This document shows positions 22,335-33,972 of a stretch of DNA of 64,000 nucleotides, one piece after another. The translations under genes and the position numbers were made by a program. The stretch is taken from NCBI RefSeq assembly GCF_035083965.1, contig NC_089729.1, forward strand, positions 16,790,964 to 16,854,963, in the 5' to 3' direction. The notes under the pieces were generated by a model. It saw nothing but the letters and a program-made list of their open reading frames with translations. It did no database searches and had not been told where the DNA came from. Within the stretch, counting starts at the first letter, position 1; every line of letters starts with the position of its first letter. This stretch comes from Branchiostoma lanceolatum (lineage: Eukaryota > Chordata > Leptocardii > Amphioxiformes > Branchiostomatidae).

Positions 22335-23390
22335 AACATGTTACACAGTAAGGTTCTTGTGCTGTGGCAAATACGCTACACAGTCGGGTTCTTGTGTTGT
22401 GGTAAACATGTTACACAGTAAGGTTCTTGTGTGGTGGCAAACATGTTACACAGTAAGGTCCTTGTGTTGTTGCAAACATGTTACACACTAAGGTTCTTGT
22501 GTTGTGGCAAACATGTTACACATGTAAGGTTCTTGTGTTATGGCAAACATGTTAATACACAGTAAGGTTCTTGTGTTGTGGCAAACATGTTACACAGTAA
22601 GGTTCTTGTGTTGTGGCAAACATGTTACACAGTAAGGTTCTTGTGTTGTGGCAAACATGTTAATACACAGTAAGGTTCTTGTGTGGTGGCAAACATTTTA
22701 CACAGTAAGGTTCTTGTGTTGTGGCAAACATGTTAGACAGTAAGGTTCTTGTGTGGTAGCAAACATGTTAGACAGTAAGGTTCTTGTGTGGTAGCAAACA
22801 TGTTAATACACAGTAAGGTTCTTGTGTGGTGGCAAACATGTTACACAGTAAGGTTCTTGTGTTGTGGCAAACATGTTACACAGTAAGGTTCTTGTGTTGT
22901 GGCAAACATGTTAATACACAGTAAGGTTCTTGTGTGGTGGCAAACATTTTACACAGTAAGGTTCTTGTGTTGTGGCAAACATGTTACACAGTAAGGTTCT
23001 TGTGTGGTAGCAAACATGTTAGACAGTAAGGTTCTTGTGTGGTAGCAAACATGTTAATACACAGTAAGGTTCTTGTGTGGTGGCAAACATGTTACACAGT
23101 AAGGTTCTTGTGTTGTGGCAAACATGTTACACAGTAAGGTTCTTGTGTTGTGGCAAACATGTTAATACACAGTAAGGTTCTTGTGTGGTGGCAAACATTT
23201 TACACAGTAAGGTTCTTGTGTTGTGGCAAACATGTTAGACAGTAAGGTTCTTGTGTGGTAGCAAACATGTTAATACACAGTAAGGTTCTTGTGTGGTGGC
23301 AAACATGTTACACAGTAAGGTTTTTGTGTTGTGGCAAACACGTTAGACAGTAAGGTTCTTGTGTGGTAGCAAACATGTTGCACTGCATAG
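22335..23390 (+). repeat. 35-bp minisatellite with higher-order structure
   Basis: About 30 tandem units of GTAAGGTTCTTGTG followed by TGGCAAACATGTTACACA (35 bp). Variants include TTAATACACA (3 bp longer), CATTTTACAC, and GGTAGC with TTAGACA. The combination of the longer variant with CATTTT recurs at 22666, 22911 and 23162, about 245-251 bp apart. This indicates a seven-unit block was itself duplicated. It lies in the presumed intron before the finger exon. Confidence 0.9.
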
Positions 23391-23432
23391 ATTCTTGTGT
23401 TTTTTACGTCTAAGTTTCTTTCCCCCTATTAG

Positions 23433-24871
23433 ATGGAAGAAGCAGCAGAAGATCTGCATGAACAGACAGAAGAGAAACGGCCTTGTCCAGAAACAGACCA
23501 TGGAGGGACAAGGAAACAGAGCCGCAAGACTCACAGTGCTGATAGACCACATCGATGCCGGGAATGCGAGTTCTCCGCATCCAAGATGTCCGCCATGAAA
23601 CGGCACGTTAGGACGTCGCACGCCGCAGGTAAAGGTAAACAAACGAAGAAAGATCACCTTGTGAAGCATCTCAGGGCAACTCACGGTGCCGGTGAGAGAC
23701 CTTTTCAGTGCGATGTCTGCGACTATTCCGCTGCACGAAAGGTTCACATGAAACTTCACATCATGGCCAAACACAGTAACTACCGGCCGTACAGCTGCGC
23801 AAAGTGCAACTACTCTGCAGTCAGCAAAAACCTGTTAAAGGTTCATATGATGTCACACACTGGTGAGAAGCCCTACAGCTGTGAGCGGTGTGCTTTTGCC
23901 ACTGCCCAGAAGAGCAAATTGAAGCGTCACATGGCCATCCACACCGGGGAGAAACCTTACAGGTGTGATGAATGCGGTTATTCTACAGCACGAAAGTATG
24001 ATTTGAAGAGTCACATGGCTACCCACATGGAGGGGGGGGGGGGGGGGCTTACAGGTGTGATGTATGTGGTTATTCTACAGCACAGATGTCTCATTTGAAG
24101 CAGCACATCGCTACCCACACTGGTGAGAAACCTTACAGGTGTGATGTATGTGGTTATTCTACAGCACAGATGTCTCATTTGAAGCAGCACATCGCTACCC
24201 ACACTGGTGAGAAACCTTACAGGTGTGATGTATGTGGTTATTCTACAGCACAGATGTCTCATTTGAAGCAGCACATCGCTACCCACACTGGTGAGAAACC
24301 TTACAGGTGTGATGTATGTGGTTATTCTACAGCACAGATGTCTCATTTGAAGCGTCACATCGCTACCCACACTGGGGAGAAACCTTACAGGTGTGATGTA
24401 TGTGGTTATTCTACAGCACATATGTCTCATTTGAAGCGTCACATCGCTACCCACACTGGTGAGAAACCTTACAGGTGTGATGTATGTGGTTATTCTACGG
24501 CACGAAATTATGATTTGAAGAGTCACATGGCCACCCACACTGGAGAGAAACCTTTCAAGTGTAATATATGCGGTTATTCTACAGCACGAATGTCTCGTTT
24601 GAAGCAGCACATCACTACCCACACTGGAGAGAAACCTTTCAAGTGTGATATATGCGGTTATTCTACAGCACGAATGTCTCGTTTCAAGCAGCACATCACT
24701 ACCCACACTGGGGAGAAACCTTTCAAGTGTGAGGTTTGCAGCTATTCTACGGCTCAAAAGTCTCAATTAAAGAATCACATGACCAGCCACACTGGGGAGA
24801 AACCTGTCGCGTGTGTTACGCAGAAGGATGGTTATACCGGCTTTACAAGTACAATTGCCCACACAGTCTAA
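23433..24871 (+). pseudogene. C2H2 zinc-finger gene with 14 fingers, frame broken at a G16 run
   Basis: The coding exon opens with ATG directly after a CTATTAG acceptor (23426-23432). An acidic leader is followed by finger 1, a partial finger lacking its CxxC (KKDHLVKHLRATH), then fingers 2-5 of CxxC-x12-HxxxxH or HxxxH type with YSTA cores. At 24032-24047 a run of 16 G replaces the expected TGEKP linker and adds 8 bp. The frame shifts and would stop at 24098. Nine more fingers (YRCDVCGYSTA, later FKCDICGYSTA) continue cleanly in another frame to TAA at 24871. Fingers 6-10 are nearly identical at DNA level (84-bp unit). The intact second half argues that the break is a sequencing or assembly error or very recent. 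If the break is an error, this is a working probable DNA-binding protein. No orthologue is recognised. Confidence 0.75.
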
Positions 24872-26087
24872 TGTTAGACCATGAATTTTTGACGATTGTA
24901 GCTATTTTTTTTTTCCTTTCCTTGGAAGCAGACACAATCAAAGGACACAGAGTCCATGAGACAAACTGGAAAAGTCAGATTATGTCATACCTAAAGATTG
25001 TTATTCTTGGAATACGCGTACTTTCTGTTAGTGTTCTTCATATCCTGTATTTGTTTTGATACAAGCTTAAGTTTTATTCAAATTATTGGAGAAAGAAATG
25101 AATAGAAATTATTATATAAGGATGAAAATGAGGTGATCCTGAAGGTGAAGAGAAGAATGAGCTAAGAATGCACACATCAAAGTTATTACTTTATATATTC
25201 AATTATTTAGTTACGTTGTTACTTTCATTAATTTGATACGCTTTATTTCAGTCATATGTTATTTATGTTACGCTTGTTCAGAAATTTGCTGAAGTTTGTC
25301 ATAGTCTCTGTCTAATCTTTTCTAGCTTTTTTTGTGGCGCTGTGAAATAATACATACTGTGTTTCATGTTTTTCCGGTAAGCACACTTTTTGGGGTGCCT
25401 TAATCTATCTCATTTCTATGATTTACTGGTACCGAGTAGTTGTTCTGTTTGAAAAAAAAAAACAACACAAAACTACATGAAGTAGAATCATTCCAGCTTT
25501 ATTGAATGAACTTAATCGACCCTGGATTAAAGTTGACATTATCTGCTATCATGGCTTGGATGCTTCTCAGTAAAAGTAGAGATCTTACAATTTGGGCTCC
25601 CCTTCTTAAAATGATTCTGTAGAATAGTTTACATGTAGGATTGCCTGACTTATATGTGTACACTAAAATCACAAGCACATGTCCCTAAACCTGCAACAAT
25701 CGCACCTTTATCATTAAATACATATATACAAGGTAACATATACTATTAGAATGAAATTTATTATGTTTTACTTTGTGGGATGATGTATATTTCAACTTAT
25801 GGATTTAAGTATGGCAACCTCATATTGAGGGCTACATCATGACAAAATACCATAAATGTATATTTCATAAGAATGATGATGGCTAGTACATCACAGTATA
25901 TGTACATGTACCAGTACATGTATATTTGAGATGACATTTCAGATATGTATTTATTGTCTCTCTGGTAGGTCATTTTATAAAAAAGGATAGTCATTTAAGT
26001 GAGACTGTTTTTTGTCGCGTTCAAGAAGTTAAGATACACAGATAGAGAGATAGAAAAACTTTATTGCTGAACAATTGTATGATATTG
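24872..26087. other. 3' flank of the second zinc-finger gene, otherwise empty
   Basis: AT-rich sequence probably including the 3' UTR. No further coding exon or transposon is recognised. Confidence 0.45.
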
Positions 26088-26090
26088 TAA

Positions 26091-26481
26091 GGCTACACCA
26101 AGTAATTTTTATGGATGACGTCCGCGCGCGCATTGATTTTGGTCTGTTCCCAGAAAAAAACAAGAAATTCCGCTTCCTGTAACTATGATCAAAGAGTTAC
26201 GACAGTGCTGCAAATCGAAAGAAACAGGACAGGACAACAACTGCTTTTCAACTTCAACTGATTTATTCAAATTATTGCTTTTTCATGATGAATAAAAGAA
26301 TTGTTAGTTGTTACACTGTGTTCTCTCATTCAATTTGTGTCCTAACATGTGTCGTCGACTATTATATTTCAAATCTAGGCATCTTATTTTTTTCGGCCCT
26401 TCTTGTTTTTTTTTTTCGCGCTCTCGCATTAGATTTAGGGTCTCCAAAGGACGTCATCCATAAAAATTACTTTGTGTAGCC
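26091..26481. mobile_element. Harbinger-type MITE, long family, copy 2
   Basis: This 391-bp copy has both TIRs intact (GGCTACACCAAGTAATTTTT, then ATGGATGACGTCC, and its inverse). It is flanked by TAA at 26088-26090 and 26482-26484. The interior is about 90% alike by eye to the element at 19104-19473 in the same orientation. Confidence 0.85.
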
Positions 26482-26484
26482 TAA

Positions 26485-27541
26485 CATACTGTAGCTCAGT
26501 TGAGGCAGTTAATATAACTGGCTATGGGAAACAAACAAGCAAAAAAACTACTTTTTTTCTAATAACGTTTATTCTACCCACTTGAATGAATTATGACTTG
26601 GAGTAATATGTCATGTGCAATGAATATGGATTATTAATGTTAGATATGTTAGATGTTTGAACTGAACACTGATGGTTGTCAGAGTGTGATCAAAGTGTGT
26701 TTAGACATAGCAGCAGCACACAAGGTGTGGTGAAATGCATGATGAAGAAGTCACAAAATCTATAATACATTGCCATCATGTTAAATGTGATATAAAAATA
26801 TATTCAAAAAACTGTAGTCCAGTATACAACTAGAAAACTAGATGATGTGACAGTTCTACAAGAACTTTGTGAAAATTATCAATTCAAAGATTTATTCAAA
26901 AATGTTTTGTGATAAGAAAAAAATCACTGTTCCCAAGGTGATGTTGTGTTGTGCAATACTGTCTTAAGATGCGTGTTTGAAGATTGCCGCGATTGCGTAT
27001 AAAATGTCAATCTAGTTTATGAAATAACTTAAATCTTAATTGTACTTCTCATCATGAGGGTGGAAGGAAATGTAAAAATGTACTTAAATTGAAAACAGTA
27101 AGTGTATGAAAGTTGTATAATGACAATGTGTATAATCTACATAGAGAGTAAAATATATACTTGTGAAGATACATGTACCTCTGTCAGTGATTGTCAATTC
27201 TTAAGGAACAAATCAGGTTAAGATTTCAAAATTATTTCTTTCTGGTTGAGAAATACATTTCTAATGACTTTAAAGTTTGTTATTTTACATGGCCATTATG
27301 GTTGGTAGAAGCTGAATATGTAATCTGGATAGAAAATATGATTTTAACTAAGGAAAGGAGTATGTATTATTAGTTCCCAACAATATACAAGCTTTCCATC
27401 ACATTTGACAGTTCAACAAATAGAATGGCAACTTCAACCACCTCAGTCAACTATTTTCATTGTATGTTTTTAAGTCTACTTTACACTATGACAGAAGTAA
27501 GGCTATAGGATAGCTTTATTGTTACTATCATGCGGTTGATT
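26485..27541. other. Intergenic, nothing recognised
   Basis: Very AT-rich. No credible coding or repeat boundary was found. Confidence 0.5.
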
Positions 27542-28540
27542 ACCTTCGCCGAGAAGGTTATGCAGAGGGTAGCTTTTGTATGTGTGTGTGTGTGTAATGT
27601 ACAGCATAACTCGAGAAGGCTTCGATGGATCGTCTTGATATTTGGTAGGTGGGTAGGTCTTGATGAGACTTGGAAATGATTAGATTTTGGGTCCCCTATC
27701 GACTTGTTACGGTACTGCAGCGGAACTTCCTGTTTTGATATCTCGTGTTCTAGACATGCTATGGAACTGATTTTTGAGTGGTAGATAGCTCTTTGGACAG
27801 AGAGTAAGTGGTATGGGTTTGGGCCCCCTAGCGGCTTTTTTGGAACTGCAGGAGCAGGTTTTGCATCTGACTTTGAAAGGGAATAACTCAAGAAGGGCTT
27901 GATGGATGGCAATGATTTTTGGTTAGTAGATAGCTTGAGTGATGATGAACATGATTAGATACTTTTTATGCAAATCAGTATCTAATTTGCATAATTAACG
28001 AGGGAAGTTTATACATCCGCCAAATTCCATGATAGGACTCTGAAACATGTGACATATGTAAGTGAGGAAGAGAGAAATATTAATTGATATGAACTAAGCA
28101 AATGAAGACCTCATTTGCATAATTAATGAGAAAATACTATAACTGAAGATGGCCTTGATGGATGGTCATGATTTTTGGTATGTAGATAGCTTGTGTGATG
28201 CTTAGAATGATTGGCCGATAATTATGCAAATCAGATTGTAATTAGCATAATTAATGAGGCAACTTTAAACATCTGCTTTGTGTCATGATATGACTATTCA
28301 AATTGTAACTGAGGAACAGAAGAATGTTGAAGATAGCAAATATGCAAATGTGGACCTAATTTGCATACTTAAATGAGAAACTACTATGATTCCATACTGG
28401 TGAATGACGGAAATTTCCTGCATTTAATACTTTTTTTTGGCATCGGGAAGTTATGTGAATGTGAACACCGTTGAATCAAATTATGCTAATATGGGCCTCA
28501 TTTGCATAATTGATGATCAATATTAGCATAACCTCTTTTG
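27542..28540 (-). mobile_element. Helentron/Pearl-like element, CTTCGCC subfamily
   Basis: The minus-strand 3' hairpin is at 27542-27558 (ACCTTC, loop, GAAGGT). The core shares CAGCATAACTCGAGAAGG, GATATTTGGTAGGTGGGTAG and GGGCCCCCTAGCGGCTT with copies at 47344 and 52425. It passes into repeated AT-rich blocks with TTTGCATAATTAATGAG. The far (5') end is not seen clearly, so the right boundary is approximate. Confidence 0.5.
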
Positions 28541-29265
28541 TTAAGCTCATTTACCAATGAGATGCAGTAAGGTTCGCAGTTGTTGCTAGTGTATATGAAA
28601 CGCTAAATATGCTGTTCTGTCCGCTATCAGCTTCCAAATATTACTCCATAGGTCTTCAACTAGTGACTTACAGACAAGAGCGACAGTAACCGCTTTCTTA
28701 ATGTATGTTTGACAATGAGAATACTACCTAATGTGGTAGATCAATAAAAGATTCAGAAAAGAATTCTTGAATGTGTCTTCCACATATTTTTATCCATCTT
28801 GTTTTTCAAACTCCTGCATATTTTTGTGTTGGCTGGAGGATACATACTTTAAGTCTTTATCAATCTAACTTACTGTGATGTTGTCGAACTTGTTGCACTC
28901 TAGCTTTTAGACTTTTTCCCATTTTATCAATCACAGAATTATGACAGTCACCCTATTTCCTTTGTCCACACTGACTCGATTTTGTGGATGACACTCCAAA
29001 ATCGATGTGAGCGCACACACAACAAAGATAAGGCACAAAAGTTGTCGAATTTTAGATTTTGTCCCTGCCAATAATTCAATTGCTTAATATTCTTCTTTGC
29101 AATCTCCAGATCCGTATTCGACCTTAGTTATACCTTTGTTCGTTTTTCATCTTATCACACTTGTATCATAATTTGTCAAGTTAAATGGAAGAGGGTTTTT
29201 ATAAGCCTTGCAGGCTTCTTATCTCCTCCTGCACGTTCTTTTAGATTCTTTCAATTACTTCACTC
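28541..29265. other. Intergenic, nothing recognised
   Basis: No ORF or repeat boundary is supported. Confidence 0.45.
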
Positions 29266-30034
29266 CATGAAAAATAGAGATATTGTTTTTTGGCGTGTCT
29301 GTGTGTCTGTGTGTGTATTTCCGGACTATTGTAGTCGGCATAACTCAAGAACCTATTAGTATTGATGGATTACGATGATATTTGGTATGTGGGCAGGTGT
29401 TGTGAAGCCGAAATTCAAGGTCGATTTTGGGCCCCCTGGTATGTGACCTTGGTACTGCATCAGAACTTCAATTTTTGTATATTTTGACCTGGAAGTGCTA
29501 TGGTCTTGATTTTTGGGTGGCAGATAGCTTGTGATGTAATAAAGAAGTGGTGTAGGTTTGGGCCCCCTAGCAGCTTGCTCAGGAACTGCAGGGGCGTTAT
29601 TGTGAAAATCTTCTACGGCGAATAACTAAACAAAGCAACAACGGATTTCCATGATATTTAGTATGCAGGTAGCTTAGACAGAGATATACACAATGAAGTG
29701 CAAATTATGCTAATTGGGACTTAATTTGCATAGCTAATGAGGAAAATCTATATTTGCAGTGCTTTCCATTATAAGACTCAAATACATGTAACATGTAGTT
29801 TATGGAAAGTGGGGCATCAACGGATACCAATTATGCAAATAAATTCCTAATTTGCATAATTAATGCAAAAACACCGAAATTCATCAAATTGGAAAATTAT
29901 AGGACTATCAATATTGCAACATGTGTAAGTAAGATAAAGGTGCTTATGATTAAGCATATATTATGTAAATGTGTAAGTCATTTGCATAAATAGAATTGTT
30001 CATGGAGATATGAGGTCGCGGAACTCTTGTTAAA
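29266..30034 (-). mobile_element. Helentron/Pearl-like element, near-twin of 10661-11415
   Basis: It is collinear with the 10.7-kb copy almost throughout. On the minus strand it runs from TTAACAAGAGTTCCGCGACC (near 30034) to a slightly degraded ATCTCCAT-type hairpin at about 29269-29282. A TATTAGTATTG insertion and a few substitutions distinguish it. The right end abuts a LINE fragment. Confidence 0.65.
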
Positions 30035-31060
30035 TAGGAATTTCATCCTTCCGCAGGGAACAAAGTTGGGACCACTTGTGTTCCTTACACTCATCAATGA
30101 TGCGTCTCCGGTGAGTGAAGATTCGGCCGAGGCTTGGAAGTACGTGGATGATATGTCCCTGTCGGAGGCGAGACCCGTTACGCATGATTCCACGCTACAA
30201 ACTGACGTCGATAGCCTCGTACGTTGGACTGAGGACAACCACATGCAACTCAACCCTTAAGTGTATGGTAATGATGATATTCTTCATGCGGAACCCCCCT
30301 CCCCCACCTGTATTGACTATTAAAACATCAACACTTCAAGTCGTACAGTTCGCTAAGATCCTGGGGGTAATCTTCCAAGCAAACCTGAAATGGGATGCCC
30401 ACGTCAACATGATGGTCAACAAGGGGAGCCGCAGACTGTACTCGTTGCGGGTACTTAAGAGACATGGCCTTGACACTACAGACTTGACACTAGTCTTTGT
30501 TGGCTTTATACGGCCAACTCTGGAATATGCATGCCCTGTGTGGCACCCAGGTATTACTAATGCCCAATCTCGAGCGATTGAGAATGCACAAAGAAGAGCC
30601 TGTCGTATAATTCTCGGCCCCAACTTTGTTAGCTACAGCATGTCACTGAATCAATTGTCACTGCCATCTCTATGTAACAGACGACATGAACTTAGTTTGC
30701 TACTTCCTTGTTGAGCTCCACGACGTTCTCCAATTGGTTGCCTCCAAACCGTGTGAGTCTCCATGGCAAGAACCTTAGGTCTCAATACCAGTTAAGGCAA
30801 TTCAAATGTAGAACCGGTAGATATAGAATTTAGACTACACTACCGTACCTGGTTGACCTTCTCAATAACAAAGCACTACAGATAAGCACTTAGTAAGTAG
30901 ATATTTTAAATTGAGTCTTGTTAATTAAGATATGTGATGTTTTAATGTAGGTATATCTGTTTGCTTTTAAACTGATTGTAAGACATACCTCAGTTCAACC
31001 AATAGGCTGCCTTTGTATGTTTGTGTCATGGAATGACAATAATAAACCATTCATTCATTC
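30035..31060 (+). pseudogene. 5'-truncated, frameshifted non-LTR retrotransposon (reverse transcriptase end)
   Basis: The first frame (to about 30258) encodes the RT palm: PQGTKLGPLVFLTLINDA, WKYVDDMSL (the YVDD catalytic box) and WTEDNHMQLNP. The next frame (about 30262-30714) continues the thumb: KILGVIFQANLKWDAHV, RRLYSLRVLKRHGL, GFIRPTLEYACPVWHPGI, then NAQRRACRIILG. The two join at a frameshift near 30258, where a KCMVM motif is expected. A 3' tail of CATT repeats ends the element at about 31060. Family is CR1/jockey-like on general look. The 5' part is missing. Confidence 0.85.
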
Positions 31061-31788
31061 TTGTGACATAGGTAAGTTAGTTCATAAATAGATTATAATA
31101 TAAATGTCATTTGCACAGTTAATGCCTAAATGTTCAAATAGTATTCTGCCAAAAGAATAAGACTTTCAAACTTACAATACATAATTTGGGTAGTTTGACA
31201 TTGTGTTACCAACCTACTTTGGTGAGCATGACCCAAAGAGGCAAGGATAAATTGTGACAATTTTGACATGTTGGTAGGTCTAGTTCTTCAGTGTAGGACT
31301 CATATATCTATTTCATCAGAGGAACATACTTGTAACTCACCTAACCTTCTCAGCACAAAGGATTCAAATGAAATTCTATCTTACATCTGATTCATTTTGT
31401 TTCAGCCCTTTCGTTAAACCCTATCAACCAAACAATATATTTCAATTATCTGGTCTTACAATAAGTTACATGGAACCACCAGATTGATCACAGATTTGTC
31501 TACACATGACATGATATAGGATTCCCAATCTACCACATTTTTCCACATCCAGATGTTCTATCTGCAAAGTGACAGTAGTTGTATATCAGCCCGAGGCATA
31601 CATTGCAAATAAGCCAGTCATTGTCTCCAAATTCCTATAAACTGTCTACAACAACAAACTGGGATCCTCCAAATTGCACACTTGGGTTTCGTTTGACATT
31701 GACAAATTTGAGCAAAAGCCTGCAGGTATAATAAATCAAACTAAAGCTAATTAAGAAGTTTATGTAATACCTTGTGGAATTATACATT
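31061..31788. other. Intergenic, nothing recognised
   Basis: AT-rich sequence between the LINE tail and the MITE beside MPG. Confidence 0.45.
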
Positions 31789-31791
31789 ATA

Positions 31792-32176
31792 CCGTAAAAT
31801 CCCTAGTTACGTACGCACTTTTTAAACTTTTCAAATTGCAAGCAGGTGCTCCAGGCTGACGCCAAAGTTGGGGTGCGTACGTTAGGAGGGGTTCTTCCTC
31901 GGAAAAATCGCATATCAGCATGAGAGTATGGTACATCTTCATGCAAATGAAGTGTGGAATGCTACCACACAATCAATCAGTAATAAAGAATGAATGATAC
32001 ATATATCTAAATTGTTTGATATTTTCTACCCAGAAACATTTTCTCAGTAACCCTTTAAGTCGGTTAACATCATTGTAAGGATGATCATGTCAACCTCTTA
32101 ACTATCCACAGAAATCGTCCCCAAATCAGGGGTGCGTACATTAGGAGGGTTGCGTACGTAAATAGGAATTTTACAG
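31792..32176. mobile_element. 385-bp TIR MITE abutting the MPG stop codon
   Basis: The left end CCGTAAAATCCCTAGTTACG and the inverse of its near-match (ending ATTTTACAG) form TIRs of about 27 bp. TA is duplicated at 31790-31791 and 32177-32178. GCGTACGT motifs recur inside. The element begins 5 bp beyond the MPG stop codon, so it supplies the start of that gene's 3' UTR. Confidence 0.75.
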
Positions 32177-32182
32177 TAAGTT

Positions 32183-32456
32183 TTATGTTTCCTTCTCGGC
32201 TTTTTTGTCCCGTTTGCTGACACTCTTGTTCCCTTGATGTAAAATCTTTTCTGTTTCCTTCTCGGCTTTTTTGTCCCGTTTGCTGACACTCATGTTCCCC
32301 CTGATGTAAAATCTCCAGGGTTTTTTTGCCCACTCGTCCCCAGCTGAGGCTATGCCAATCCTTGTGGAGTGAATGATGTCAGAGTCTTTCACATCCTCTC
32401 CTGACTCCAACCATATAAAGGGACATGTTGTCAGGTCCTGCTGGTTCACTGTGTCC
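32183..32456 (-). CDS. MPG: MPG terminal exon
   Basis: On the minus strand a TTTCTAG acceptor (ending 32457) is followed by one base completing Lys, then DTVNQQDLTTCPFIWLESGE. The exon includes STRIGIASAGDEWAKKPWRF, matching the conserved RVGVGHAGEWARKPLRFYV region at the end of alkyladenine glycosylases. After RFYIRGN the sequence has a basic tail with a perfect-looking 66-bp tandem repeat (start-to-start 32191 and 32257). It writes SVSKRDKKAEKETE twice before TAA. Phase agrees with the exon at 33277-33439. Confidence 0.92.
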
Positions 32457-32939
32457 CTAGAAACAGGAGGTAAAAAATAGGCAAATTTATTACAATTCTC
32501 TCCATACCACCAGTATGAAATATATTTTCATTCACTGAAGAACATGGCACAATTTCCCATCAGCAGAATCTAAGACCTGATTCAGATCAGGACTTGTAAA
32601 TCGGGATTCACCCAGGCATAGGTTTGATCTGTGAATCCTGGTATGATAGGTCCGAATCCGGCTCTGAGGGGGAGTTAATCCGGATCTCCTAAAGTAGATT
32701 CAGCGAATCCAGTCAGGATCAATCCCTTGCCTGGGTGAAACCAGATTCTCAAAGCCTGGTATGAACGGGGTCTGGGATAAGATGGCTGGGGAGAACAATT
32801 GCTCACTACCACTTCCCGCATTATTCAGTGCAAAAGAAAGGAAAGTGATCTCAAACCAGTTTAGCTCAAATGAACTCAATGAACAGATGAGCTAATCTTC
32901 CACTGGTCGTGACAGAGAAGACAGACGCTATGTACAGTA

Positions 32940-33125
32940 TTTACAGGTTCATTGTACGGGGAAATTCCCCTAGCTCTTTTCGACAAGCACAATGAACAGT
33001 GGAGCACGGCTTAACATCCAGTCCTAAGGACTGCGACCCTTTCCAATAGCGTGCATGTCGGGTGAGCGACACAGCCGGGATCAAACTCGAGGCTTCTAGT
33101 TCCAGAGGCAAGATTGGTAACGCAC
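32940..33125 (-). repeat. tRNA-derived SINE, partial, in MPG intron
   Basis: The minus strand has a tRNA-like head with a B-box-like GAGTTTGATCCC (33079-33090). Its body, CTCTTTTCGACAAGCAC on the plus strand, matches CTCTTCTCGATAAGTGT in the copy at 33530-33841. It is a degenerate copy. Confidence 0.5.
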
Positions 33126-33245
33126 ATGTGCAGTGGGAACCATGAATGGGTTTATAGTATGATGTGTAATAGTATTATTCCTTAGCAATGATGGCTATAC
33201 TTTAACTTTAATCATATTTTCTATGTACATCTTGGAAGTGCACAC
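33124..33245 (+). repeat. Direct duplication flanking an MPG exon, copy 1
   Basis: About 115 bp starting CATGTGCAGTGGGAACCATG and ending CATCTTGGAAG recurs at 33973-34085 at roughly 90% identity by eye. The copies sit in the two introns on either side of the exon at 33277-33439 and each abuts a SINE. Confidence 0.75.
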
Positions 33246-33276
33246 TTTATCATTCTAATATGAAAATTCTACATAC

Positions 33277-33439
33277 TTGTCTATGTGCAGAGCTTGGCAC
33301 AGTTTGGAGGGACCATTGCCCAGCTGTTCTGTCTTCAGGCCTGCCCCCTTGTCTCCTCTTCGCTTCCCTCTCTGTACTTTCATCTTGTCCACCCCAGTCA
33401 GCGGCTGTACAGCACGGATCAGAACAGCTGCTCCTTCTC
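33277..33439 (-). CDS. MPG: MPG middle exon
   Basis: The minus-strand acceptor CTATAG precedes GA, which with the leftover G makes Gly. Then comes EGAAVLIRAVQPLTGVDKMK, matching the vertebrate GACVLLRALEPLEG segment with its conserved Arg. NGPSKLCQALHIDK follows, the conserved GPSKLCQAL motif. The donor GTATGT begins at 33276. The exon is 163 bp, with phases matching both neighbours. It lies between two SINE copies and between two copies of a direct repeat. Confidence 0.94.
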
Positions 33440-33529
33440 CTATAGCCCAAAATATCAAGTACAAGATACTAGTATACAGATAAAGCAGTCCTCAATTGAG
33501 GTGAAGCAGAATGCTTTTTCAAGTAGCTA

Positions 33530-33841
33530 GTGATAGTGCAGTGCGGCTTTGCCACGGCTCGTGTTTTTAACCAATTACACCGGGTCACCCCTACTCTTCT
33601 CGATAAGTGTGTTGGGTTCTTTTATGTGCAGAGGTTTGTTGCTCAGGCTTATGCCCAGAGCTCCCTCATACATGGGGCTGCCGGCTTTATGTCACCATCC
33701 GAAATGACGAATGCAATCCCTTACAACATGTCCGAGCTGGAGTCGACTCTAGGATCAAACTCGGGCCCCAGGATCCGCAGAATTTGATCCAGATGGCGAA
33801 GCAGCGGGGTTGTATTGCCAACTGTGCATGCCCAGTGAGAT
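33530..33841 (-). repeat. tRNA-derived SINE in MPG intron
   Basis: The minus-strand head holds a B-box-like GAGTTTGATCC (about 33753-33763). The body contains CTACTCTTCTCGATAAGTGT and GGGTTCTTTTATGTGC (plus-strand wording), a block I recognise as recurring in marine invertebrate SINE-like repeats. The element has no coding content. An ORF across it is fortuitous. Confidence 0.55.
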
Positions 33842-33972
33842 AGATTGTAAGTAATCTGTGAAAGATGAAGGCCCATAACTTGTTAACAGTTCTCTTCTTG
33901 ACAGTGTGCAGATATGTTCTGTTTATGCATCAGGGGCCTTCACCTTTGACACATTACTACTGTAGTAGAACT

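Noticed and set aside
22335..23390. CRISPR-like regular repeat array
   Set aside because: Direct 35-bp units adjoin without unique spacers; it is a eukaryotic minisatellite.
24011..24766. 251-codon minus-strand frame across the second finger array
   Set aside because: It is a shadow of the repeated 84-bp finger units on the plus strand.
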